Shown in pieces: positions 44,121 to 56,300 of a DNA stretch of 64,000 bases (positions within the stretch are counted from its first letter, which is position 1; each line of letters begins with the position of its first letter). The stretch spans positions 186,001 through 250,000 of the forward strand of contig CAOLHI010000394.1 of assembly GCA_948474755.1 (NCBI GenBank), in the 5' to 3' direction. Made by a program: the position numbers and the translations under genes. Below the pieces are notes generated by a model. It was not told where the DNA came from. It saw only the letters and a list, made by a program, of their open reading frames with translations, and did not search any database. The DNA is from Ctenosaura bakeri (lineage: Eukaryota; Chordata; Lepidosauria; Squamata; Iguanidae).

Positions 44121-47100
44121 GCCGCTCGCCCCCGGCTGGGTTGCTTATCTCTGGCCTGGTTTACAGGAGGAGCGGACGAGGAGGAGCGACTGAGGAGGCT
44201 TTGGCTTTTAACTTGGGCATAAGACAGGCCGTTTCTGCACTGGACGGTTATAGCGCCATTATTCCACTTTCAACATCCTGTGGAATCCAAGGGCCTGAGA
44301 CCCCTCCCTAAACTGCAAACCCCAGGATTCCATAGGATGTCGAAAGCGGAATAATAGCGCTATAACCGTCTAGTGCAGACGTGGCCACAGACGTAATTTT
44401 TAAAGTGCGGTGGAAGTAGTTTTCTTGCATTCCTGGGCACCCTTTTTTCATAAATACGGAATGCGTGCGGGAGCTGCTCTCACCGCACCGGCTGCTCTGG
44501 ATCCCCTCCCTGCGTGTCGCCTGAGGGGCGAGCTCTGCTGCAAAGTCTCCGGAGGCTTGTGCCGTCTGACATTTTGAACGTCCGCGCAGCTTTCCCGCTC
44601 TTCCCTTCGCTCTCGGCTGATGGAAGACATTGGCCATTTCCGCACGAGCCTGTTATAGCGCGATGATTCCACTTTCAACCTCCTCTGGCATCCTGGGGTT
44701 TGCAGTTTCGGAGGGGCCGGCCGGCCCCTCCCGAAACTGCAAACCCCAGGATGCCAGAGGAGGTTGAAAGTGGAATCATCGCGCTATAACAGGCTCGTGC
44801 GGAAATCGCCATTTCCAGTGAACTCGTGTTAGTAGAGCGTGTCGCAGCAACAAGTTTCCTGTGGCATAAACTTTCCTTAGGAAGAGTCCACTGCATTAGT
44901 TTCTAAGTTGTTTTCTGAACAGGTTAAAAACTCACCCTGTCAGGCATAAGATGTTAAAAGGGAACGTGTCCCCCCACCCCCACACGCAGCAGTTTTATTC
45001 CTACAATTCCTGGCAATTTTGAGGGTGCAACTTAGGGGTGGGGAAGGGAATTATTTTTTCTCTGAAGGTAGTAAATCACGGTACAGGTTCATTTTGCCAA
45101 CTGGGCTTCAAAATGTGATGGAAAGAGGCTGATTTTTTAAGCAATGATGGCACAGTTCTGTTTCTAGGAGATAAAAAGAGCACTTCTGTGGTGATAGCTG
45201 TACTTGCCAAGATTAAAATAAAGTGCTTTTTGTATAGTAGCAGCTTTTGGGAGGAGTATTTTAGAGTATATATTTGCTGAAGTACAATTTTTTCTTCTTC
45301 TTTGCAATGTTGTATTAATAATCTTTTTCTTAATTATTGTTGCGTTCCACAGGTTTGGTTTTTTTTGCCCCCATTATGGTTTCTGTTACTTTTAAAAGTC
45401 TGTGAAATTGATTCCAAGGCATTGTAGATTTTACCATTTTTTTACATCTTTACAGTACAATTTAAAAGAAAATATTACTCTGTCCCATTTTTCATGTCAT
45501 GTTGTTCATGTCAGAATGTAGAAGAGAAATTAAACACGTAATTTAGCCAACAGAGAGCTTCGCCTTATTTAAGACTGATGTAAGCCCAAACTCATGCAAG
45601 GCAATCAGATTAATTAAATCTGGAGAGTACCTATAGTAGTGCCGTAGAAATAAAATGTCAGGCTTCTAAAATGTAGATCTAACTAATTTATTATTGCACA
45701 TCTATGACGTGCCTGTGTGGCTAAAAATCCTGGGATCAAAGTAAGGGGAAAGGAGAAATGCTACAGTCAATATAAAAAAAAAGAATAAGATCCAGATGCT
45801 AACATATTTGAACGGAACTTGGAAAAGTTATTTATTTGAACTGCAGCACTCAGAATCTCCCAGACAGTAGGTCAGCTATGCAGCTGTCTGCAGGATTCTG
45901 GGAAGTATAGTCCAAAAAGGTAACCTTTCCAGCTCTGTATGTGGGCTAGCTCAATAGCATTACTAGAACCTGGCTGTGCTGATTTTGGTGCCACTTTTGT
46001 GTATTTCTTGGAATTCTGCTACTGCCGTCTGTGTTGGGGAGAAAGTAAGCAAGCAACGATCTTGCAACAGGCTAACTTCATCCAGCAGCAGGTGTGCAAG
46101 AATCATGTACAGTACAAAACTCACATGGCATAAAAGATATTCTCTATAGTTGCTCATCTCTTAGTTGGGGCAGAGGGAAGAGAAACTTCAGTCTTGATGC
46201 CCCTTTTCCCCCAATGGTGACTGGCACTGACATATCCATGCCAGTCACATTGGGGGAGTGCAAAGAGAGCTCTGTGATGTAATTCATGATTATTTGGATG
46301 AAGGCTCAAATGTTTAAATCATAACAGTAAGTACTGGAGAAGGGTGATGGGCTGTGACCCAGTCTTTATGGTAAGGATGAACGTTATATATTTCCATCTA
46401 ACTCCAGACACCCCTAATAAGGAGCTGTAAGTTAGACTGATGACCTTGAGGATAACTTCATTTTAGATACCATTTTACCATTTAGACAAGGACTAAGAAG
46501 CACAAAACTTTTTTTAAAACTATTATCGTATAGTCTGAATATGCACAGCACAACTGCTCAGTAGATGGAATTCTGCAGCGTTACCCTAACGCTGTACCAT
46601 AGTGTAGTTCTAATCTTGATTCAACAGCAGGGTTAGTGACATCCACTTAGGAAGCTGTGCATCAGAGATAAAGTTTTAGAACATAGTGTTCTGCTGCATG
46701 TTGAGGAGACCCAAACAAATTTATTGTATTACCTCTTAGTAATATCTGGAAGCTTAGAAAGGGGTGTGTGTATGTGCCTTCAGTTGCCTGTCACCTTACG
46801 GCAACCCCACGGATTCCATAGGGCTTTTTTAGACAGGGATTACTCAGAGGTGGTTTTGCCGGTTCCTGCCTCCGAAATACAGCTCCTGGTATTTGTTGGT
46901 GGTCTCCTAACCAAGTACTGAACAGGCCTGATCGTGCTGAGCTTCTAAGATCAGACAGGGAGTTGTGCCTTTTAGGGTATTTGGTTGCCTCCTCTGCAAT
47001 CTTAAATTCATGAATGACAAACATGACCATCCAGCAGCCTTGAGTTCCAGTTTTAGGGGAAACGTAGGTCAGAGGTTGTTACTTAATAACATGAGAGGTG

Positions 47101-50100
47101 AACAGCCCCATATTAGGTCCCAATAATTTTTTATCCATAAGTCTTAATTTTTTAGGATACTGCTGGTCTCTCAGTTCACAAGATGGTTGTTTATCTGCTA
47201 TTTGCTGTTATCAATATCAGGTGGCAGCCAGCAAACAGCAGCCTCAGTAGAGATTGCTGGGGGAGGAGAGTGCAGCAAGATATGTATATATGTGTTTGTG
47301 GATACGTGCATGTACATATGCCTCTCTGTGTGTACATGACTTCCATGCATGTGTGGCTCCCACTGAGTCGGCTGCTATCCGTAGGGCTAAAACAGCTGTT
47401 TCCCAACAGTAGGAACTATTAGTGCATTATGACTGGCTATTTTAGAACACATTTTAATTCCTGTTTGTACTTAATGTTTCATGAAATTCCCATTCCTACC
47501 TGACAGTGTGATACTAGGCAGCAAAGACTGATAGTTTCAGAACTTCCTTTAATTGTATTGCATTCAAACATCTTTGAATGTAAGACATTGAACCCACCTA
47601 GTGAGATTTCCTGAACAAAGTAAGTATAGGATTGCAGTGTAGAGTCTTCCTTGGTTCCAGTGAGTATACACCAATTTAAACATGTGTTTATAGACTTATG
47701 TAGTGTGTGGGAATTGCTGGTTAAACTTCATAGTGGTGAGTGAACATAATTTTTTGAACACTTTCTTGATACTGCATGCTAACATGATTCTATAAACAGA
47801 CCAATCTTTCAGTATAAGAGAATATCCTGTATAGCTGATTTTTTTCAGGGCTCTAATTTGACTGGTGTGGAATGCAGTTTGAAAGATAATCTTAATGAGA
47901 CAGCCCCATGTTTGACGTAGAATGACATGGACCTCATAGATAACATTTGGCAGTGGGATGGTGTGTTTTCTCCCAAGAATTACAGAAGTGAAGTAGGTCA
48001 AGATACTCTCATTGGCATGCCAATATATACTTAGCTGGGTTTGGAGATGTTACTTTTTTTTTTAACTGCAACTGCCAGAATTCTTCAGTTGGTTGATTAT
48101 TGGAGTTCTTGTCCAAAAAGTAACCTTTCCAAGCTTGATTTTGTTAGCCTTAGTCCTCTGCAGTCTCGGATAAAAATTTCTCTCTACCATATAGAACTAG
48201 TCCAAGTATTTGAGGGGCCAAAGGTGTTAGAACCTAGAGTGTGTGGAGGGGTACCTGTGGACTACAGTTCCCAGAATCTCCCAACTTTTTGACAGATTCT
48301 AGAAACTATATCCCAGAATCCCCCTGCCAGCATACCACTGCCCATGCTGGATTGAAACTGTGGTCCAAAAAACATCTCTTCCAAGTTTTGGTGCAAATCT
48401 CACATTTGAGGTTTGGCTTAGCCCATGATCTGACATATTTAGATACAGGTACTTCAGCTGAAAATAGAGAAGGGTCATAATTCTGTTGCGAAGTGCATGT
48501 TTTGATGCAAGAAGTCCCAGGCTCAGTCTCTCAAACCTCCAGTTAAGGTTTGGAAACATTCTTGCCAGTCAGTTTTGACAATAGTGAACTTAATGGACCG
48601 TGGTCTTATTTGAGAAGGCATAAAGTAAATCCATGTGTTATGAATCCCTGTGAACTTGATTGAAGTATTGTTTATGTGTGGGCTACACAATAATCAGCTG
48701 ATGTGTGAATGTTCTCTGAATCTTTTGCATGTGTGTGTTAATTTCAGGTGCCTGCTGCATTCCTTATGACCAGAATGCCTGGAAGTAGGCAGAAAATGAC
48801 CAACCCTAATGTTCTAACCCGCATCCTTGGGTATTTAATTCATTAGAATTAAAACTTATACATATAGAGAGCTGTCTTTTAGCTCACTAAAGACATCGGG
48901 GTGGGGCACTTTCCACCTTTTTAATTGCTACCATTTTTAATATTCTGAATAAGATTTTTTTTTAAGAAAATAAGAAAATCCAGGTAGGTTCTTGTGATTA
49001 TTTTTCATATGACAATTCCTTTCTCTTTCTGATTGTATGGAATCTATTTTAACAACTTTTCTACTGCAACACCCTCTAGGACCTTCTCACTGGGAGGAAA
49101 TTTTCCCCCTTGCCAATGGAGACCGCCAATCTCCCATTGATATCAAAACTCAGGAGACCAAATATGACCCCACTCTGCGTCCTCTCTACCCTAACTATGA
49201 TCCTTCATCTGCTAGAGTCATCCTCAACAATGGACATTCCACCAGTGTGGAATTTGATGACACTGAAAATAAATCAGGTTTGTTTCATAGCAAATTTCAT
49301 TATGCTTGAGTCCAATCTTTTATTAACAACAGGTTTCAATTTTAACCTGGGCATTGCATTCTATGTGTTGTAACACTACTAATCCCGAGAGAAGATCCAT
49401 TTACTTTTCCTTTGATATACTGTCCTTTGAGAAAACACTGTTTGTTAAAATTATCTCTTGCTGCTATGTAAATATGCCTCAGTTCAGATGTGTTGCCTGT
49501 ATCCTGCTTACATCTCATCTACTTGCAGGTAACTGAACAGTTTCCTAAAAAATGTGCTTAAATGAGACAAAACCCCATTTGGCAAATGCAGCTTTCTCTT
49601 ACTTGCCAGCATAGCTGAAGTCTTTGTTTCTCATAGTAGATCTGATTTTGTGGGAAGAGTTCAAATTTCTATTCCCCTTTTTTGTCTGTAGTCACTCAGA
49701 TATGTCCTAGCCTTATTTTCCCTTATTTTCCCAATATCAGCTGATTAAGGATAAATGTGAAGTGGTAAAGTCAATTAATTTCCTGTATACTAGTTTGAGC
49801 ATTGGACTATGACCCTGGAGACCAGGGTGCAATCCTCCACTCAGAGGTGGAAACCCACTGGGTGACTTTGGCTGTGTCACACATTCTCAGCCATAGAAAG
49901 TCCCCTTGATAGGTTTGCCTTAGGATCACCATAAGTTGGAAACAACTTGAAGGGACACAACAATAATAGCAACATCCCTTCCCACACACAAACTTCATAG
50001 TTCTTAATGATTAGCTGTTCTCATAATTTCACAAATTCAAAGTTTTTTGTCATATGTAGAGAAAGTTCTCCATATTTCAAAACATCTGACCCTCCTCCCT

Positions 50101-53100
50101 CCATGGTGAAATTCTGTGGAAAAAAATGCTCCATTGCCAGATAGCAGGTACTTTCATATAGCCTGCCATCCAAGCACTGGATTTTGTTAAGGAACATGTG
50201 TGTCTTTGTGCTTTGTGCTTTCAAGTCATTTCCAACTTAGCATTATCATAAGACAAATCTATCACAGGATTTTCTAGGGCTGAGAGTGTGTGATGTGCTC
50301 AAGGTGGGTTTCCATGGCTGCGTAGGGAATCAGATCCTTGTCTTCAGAGTTGTGGTCCAATGCTCAAACCACTACACCACAGAATTAAAGAAGCTTTGAA
50401 AATCTTCCCAACTCTTTGTTTTCATCCAGTAGCTGTCATTGGTGTTTGAGGATCAAAATAAATGTGGAACCAAGAAATTTATGACTGAGTCTATCAACCT
50501 CCTTTGTTGTTTTTATGTGCTGTCATGTTGGCTTTTCCTTATGGTGACTCTATTAATGAAAGATCTCCAAGAGTTCTGGTCATCTTCAACTATGTTCAGG
50601 TCTGGCAAACTCAATACCGTGGCTTCCTTGATTGAGTTAATCCATCTCTAACGCAGCCTTCCCCTTTTCCTACTGCCTTTCACTTTACTGAGCAGTACTG
50701 TCTTTTTAGCAAGTCATAACATCTCATGACGTAGCCAAAGTATGATAGTCTTAGTTTAATCGTTTTGGTTTCTAGCGGGTGTTCAGGCAGGCTTGATTTG
50801 CTCTCGGATGTGTTTATTTGTCTTTCTGGAGACCCATGGTGTCTGTAGAACTCTTCTCCAGCACTACATTTCAAATATGTTGATTACCTTCCAGTCAATA
50901 TTCTTCACTGTCAAGGGGCCATTTCAGTTGTAGCATTATGATTCCACTTTAACTGCCATGGTGCCATCCTGTGGTATCCTAGGATTTGCAGGTTTGGGAA
51001 GAGTACCCTGGGAAGGGCCAGAGAGCTTTTGTGCCCCAATAGACTACAAATGCCAGTATTCCGTAGGATGTTGCTATGACAGCAGAATTAGTGCTGTAAT
51101 AAATAGTGTGAAAGTTTTTATGTCTGAGAACAGTCTCTTTATTAAGACAGATAAAGCAGTTTCTGATTTCCAGTTTTCATTAGAGTACATATATTAGGGA
51201 AGTCAGATTAACTCTGCACCATTTTAAGGATCTAGATTGCTTCTGTGTCCTAAATCCAGCTGCTAGCTCCAACTAAAGTAGAACTATTGAATCAGTTGTT
51301 AAATGGCAAGCCAACATTTATATAAATGCTATTAATTCAGTGGGCCTCCTCCACCACCTGGACTTCTTCCTTCATTTCCTGAATTGTTCCCTCTCTCACC
51401 CAAGCTTGCATGAGAGTAGAAATTTAGATCCAGAACCAGCAAAATGGTTAAACTCTTTCTCTAGTGCTGTTGCTTTCATCAAAATTATTACCAGATCAGC
51501 TTTAAAGTCAGAAAATCCAATAATTATTTTCTTGCATTGTGTTTGTTTTGGTCCTCAGGCAGTAGAAAGGACACAGAGAAACATTTCAGTTTTCTCTATG
51601 CTCTAAGGAACTTAACTATGCTATTGTATATATGTGTGCATGTTTTCTCTTTATAGTGCTGAGTGGGGGTCCACTCATTGGAAACTACAGGCTCCGCCAA
51701 ATTCACTTCCATTGGGGACCCAGTGATGACATTGGCTCAGAGCATGCAGTGGATGGAACAAAATTCGCAGCAGAGGTAAAATATTCCATGGAATTATATA
51801 GAGAGATCTGTTTTGTGACTTTCTGTGGTTGCCTCTCTAAAACCTGACCTGCAAACAGACAAGCAGACCTGTGTTTTTTAAATGACATAATTTCAGTAAT
51901 AAAATCATTTTTTTGCAGTTGTCATTTTTATGTTACAACCATTTCATTGTTATGTGCTATGCAAATAAGAAAAATGGAAAAAGAGAATGCTAATTGGACT
52001 AATTTGGTGGTGTGTGATCATGCAGTAAGACAGAATTTATTTGGGTAAAATCACAGAGAATGAATTTAATGGGCTATGATGAGCTTGAATATCCAGGTAT
52101 AGTTAGTGAACTGAGTCTGGCTATTTTAATCTGGTAGTTTTAAACTTATAGCCAGCTTTGCCCAGAAATGTTCAATTTTCTTTTATATAATAAGCATACT
52201 TCTCTCATGGTGAATGCCATTAGATGGTACTGTAAGGCAGGGGTAAGGAAACTGTGACCCTTCTGATTTTGTTGGACTTCAGCTCCCACTATCTCTGATG
52301 TTTAGCCGTGCTGGCTAAGACTGATGGAAGTTGAAACCCAATAACGTCTTGAAACTTTGAGGATTCTCTAGATTGAGATGGATATTTTTTTTAAAAAAAT
52401 TCTCTGAAATGTAGAATATTGTTCCAGTGCTGAAATGGAATGTCAAAAATTCTAACTCAAAGTATGCAGAAGCCATTATATATAAATAAAAATGTCAGAA
52501 TATTGCTTCCCTCTCCCACCTCTTAGAAAATAGAATTGGCTTCCAGTTAACTAGCATGAAGAGGGGAAATGTTGCACTGTCCTCTTATTTCAGTATATTC
52601 TGAAACTGGAAGTTATTCTGAAGTGGAAGTACTATACATGCTTGACAGAACTGTAATACAAGTACTGAAGATTGACAAGAGAAGCAATTTCTTAAATTTA
52701 ATAGAGAAAACTGGTGTTGGGCAGGGGAATGTTGAGCGGCTAAAATTAGTGGGAAAAATCATTTGGGGGGAAAATGACATTTGCAGTGTTTAAAGACTTA
52801 TGTTTTCCACAGGAACCAGGTGAGATGGAATATAACGAATTAATAAGAGGTGCTTAGAAAACAAAATGTTCCAAAACATATATAACTGGAAAAAAATAAG
52901 TTCCACCTAAGAAACCAAATGGAAGGAGACAAAAACCTAGGAATTTTTAGTCAGTCTAAAAAGGTTTCCCAATACTGATTATAAACATTTTCAAGAATCC
53001 ATTAGAAACTTAAAATGACCCTAGAATTGAAAGAAAGAGGGATAGAGGAAGAGAGAGACAGAGAATAATCAACATAGGTGGAAAGACCTCTGAAAGCTTA

Positions 53101-53346
53101 GAGGTTAGGTAACAGCATTCAGTGTTTAGTTCTGCAAAGAAGAAGGCTCTTTGGCTCAAGAATGCACCTCTGCCGAATTGGCATATGCAAGAAGAAAGAG
53201 CTAGTCTGCAAGTTCAAGGCAACATGGTTCCCCTGGCAGATATTCTTTGCAAACCAATGGATCCAAGATCCCATTAAGTTGGGGCAGTCTATCCACTGGA
53301 ACCAGGTTTCTCCAGCAGACTTCAGTATGGGAATATCGATGACAAA

Positions 53347-53392
<46 letters not shown>

Positions 53393-56300
53393 CATAAAAG
53401 AAACAGGCCCTAAAAGATTTCTCCAACAACCTGTGGTGCAAGAGCGGTGGTAAGACAAGATACATACATCCTTTAACAGAGAAGTCACACGCCATTGGGA
53501 ATGGGCTTCCCCCACAGTATTTCAGATTTTACTTGTGTCTTTTCTTGTTTGTTATTTTCTAAAAACCATTCCTGCCAAAACTATTTGTGTTTTTTTTGTA
53601 ATCTTCATAATAGCTTAAAAGTGACACAGTCCAACTTTTTAATGAAACTAAAAGTATAAGTGTTGACACACCTTATAAACTCCAGAATATAGAATGATTT
53701 AATGAACTGAGCAGTCACAACACATATATATAACTTACATACTTTTCACTGCAAAGATTTTTAAGCCCTCAATCCAGTCTGTATAATCTAAAGATTCTTG
53801 TCAAGGGGAAGATAAGGGTGGGCTCATTGCCTGATATGGGAAGATCTGGCACATGAATGTGCCAGTGACTTCTGGTTTTGTAAACATGGCCAACACTAGG
53901 ACTGGCTAGAATGGATCTTCAGAGCTTTGGATCAACGTGCATGGAGCTTCCAAAGGACTTCATTGACATCAAGATGGCTTTGGGCTACTTATAAAACACC
54001 AAACTAGCCCCCTAATACTACCATTAGAGGGTTGTCTGGACTCCATAGGGTAATAATTGATAGCAGTTGTCATCTTGCTTTTCAGCTTCACGTGGTCCAT
54101 TGGAATGCAGACAAATATCCCTCATTTGTTGAGGCTGCCTGCCAGGCAGATGGATTAGCAGTCATGGCTGTTTTCCTAAAGGTAGGGTAAGTCTTTGTCT
54201 CCAAAAAATGGGAAGTGGAGTTGAGTATCCATGGGTCAAACTATTGTTTTTACCATTTGTTTCTGTACTTGCTTATCAGAGAAAATAAATTCATTTTCTC
54301 TTCTTAAAACAATTCACCCCAAAACACCTAAAGAACACTTTAATGCATTTGTAGCCTAATGCAAAACACCTATGGAAGGCTTTAATGCATCTGTTGGGAG
54401 GGACCCCAGCATCCTAACATGATGCCTCAGGAAATGATGTTTCATGTATATATCTCCATATTGACTAAGACTTTCTAGCAGTGGTGAAGTTATGAGAGAG
54501 AGAGAAATTAGGGCATCCCCCCAAAAAAATCCCCTCCCCAGTGAAGTCTTCCTTTAGTCCTCAAATTTTTAGCACTGCAATAACTTAAAATTTGAGAATT
54601 TAGAAACAATTTAGGCATCCCAAGAAAAGGGGCAAGTCAGGGTACCAAGGGAATGTGAACACAGCAAAGAGAAGGATTCTATGGGTAAACAGTTTTCAAT
54701 TTCTCATTTTCTGCAGTGTTAGAAATTTGGAGACAAAAGGAAAAATATGGGGGAGGCTGAATTTTCATTTGGAAGAGCAGTGTCTCAGTTTTGCCCCAAT
54801 GCCTCCACTACACCCATGCCTTCTAGGAGGACACTTCTTATAAATTCTTATTCTGAAGTAAAATCTATAGGAGGTTCATATTTACTTAGAAGCAAGCCTT
54901 ATTGAACCCAAAGATGCGTATGCCCAGATATATAAAAATCATGTGGCCCTCCAGATGTGGTTGGACTGGAAATCCTGGGAGCCCTCTCTAGTAGAGACAG
55001 TGGCAAGGAAGGCCGGGCGTTGCAGTCCAGATACATCCAAAGGGATACACAGTTCCTATCCTTGGTGTGTAAGACTGCAGCCACAGAAAAGGCCCATAGT
55101 ATGCCACAATGTCACAATTATGAATAGCTCCCTTTAAAAGATTTACTTGCTAACTATGCCTTTATGTGTTTTGCGTACATGTTATTTCCCCTGTGCATTC
55201 TGAAATTTTAAAATCTGCGTGTAAATCCATTTGTTCGTCACAACTAGAGTAGGCCCATTAAATCAATGGGAATGAGTAAATGAATAACATACCTTTTTTG
55301 TTTGTTTTTTATTATACCTGATTATTATTTTTTTTAAAAAAATCATTTTAGTTTTGGGGTTAGAGTTGTATGCCTGCATTTTAATGATTTTTTTTACCCT
55401 TTCCAAACCAGTTAGAACATTTGGATTTGAAACAAATTATTTTATTTCTACAATAAATAAATGTTGAGATTTGAGCAAACAAATTTGACATTTCTATTTT
55501 CAGCTAGGTGAATGCAATCCACAACTGAAGAAAATAACAGACCGTTTGGATGCAATTAAAATCAAGGTATGGTAATTCTAAACTTATTACAACCCACAAT
55601 CCAGGACATAAAGGAGACATATGAAAGTTCCATTGTCTGTTATTAATTTCTTGTTCTTTGTGTGCTTTTCCTTAGCATAAAAAGATCTGTACCCTGTCTT
55701 GCATAAATGAGGCACAGACAGAGAAATCCAGTGTGTTCAGCAGCTATGCAAACATGGAGCTGTGGAAGATGCTAAATCTGCATATTAAGTTCCCCCTTCC
55801 CCCATAAATTGCTTTAACCCTCTGCTTCTCAATTAGAATCACTGAAGAAAGCCTTGTTTATTCATCAGGTGGAGGTGGTCAGTGCTGCTGATGCAGAAAT
55901 CCAGCTTCAGAGTGCTCACTCTTCTGGTAGCTGTGTAGGATGAGCAGTTTATCAGCTTAAACCAGGGAGTTTAAGAGTCAATAGCTGAGACTAAAGAGGT
56001 TTTGTCTGTGTCTGCAAATTTTTGCTAATTTGGTTCTTGTGGGTTTTTGGGCTTTGAGACCGTGTTCTGGTTGTATTTTCTCCTGACGTTTCGCCTCCAT
56101 CTGTGGCTGGCATCTTCAGAGGAATGGTGAATTGGAAGTGGAGTGGAGAATATATATGCCAGTCTCTTCCTCCAGAGGGGAGGGAGCAATTAGCATAATA
56201 GTCCTATTGTGTGTATTGAATACTTGTTCCTGGAGGGAGACTTCCTGAGCCCAGGTGGGGCTCGTTAGGGCTCATTAGTATCTTTTGTGTTTTGATTTTG

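Larger units (their letters stand above)
43986..49079 (+). other. CA13 intron 1
   Basis: About 5.1 kb. Foldback copies 13 (44227-44386) and 14 (44632-44810) and a minus-strand 5S SINE (46760-46975). 44811-46759 and 46976-49079 hold only worn 'actcccag' scraps (about 45835-45930, 48255-48320) and nothing coding. Confidence 0.6.
49278..51656 (+). other. CA13 intron 2
   Basis: Two tRNA-type SINEs (49790-49970 +, 50200-50385 -), an RTE/BovB 3' fragment (50490-50915, -) and an old foldback MITE (50917-51114). 51115-51656 nothing recognised. Confidence 0.6.

Noticed and set aside
53201..53515. Poly-Met/poly-His protein
   Set aside because: The run is a GAT microsatellite in a CA13 intron.
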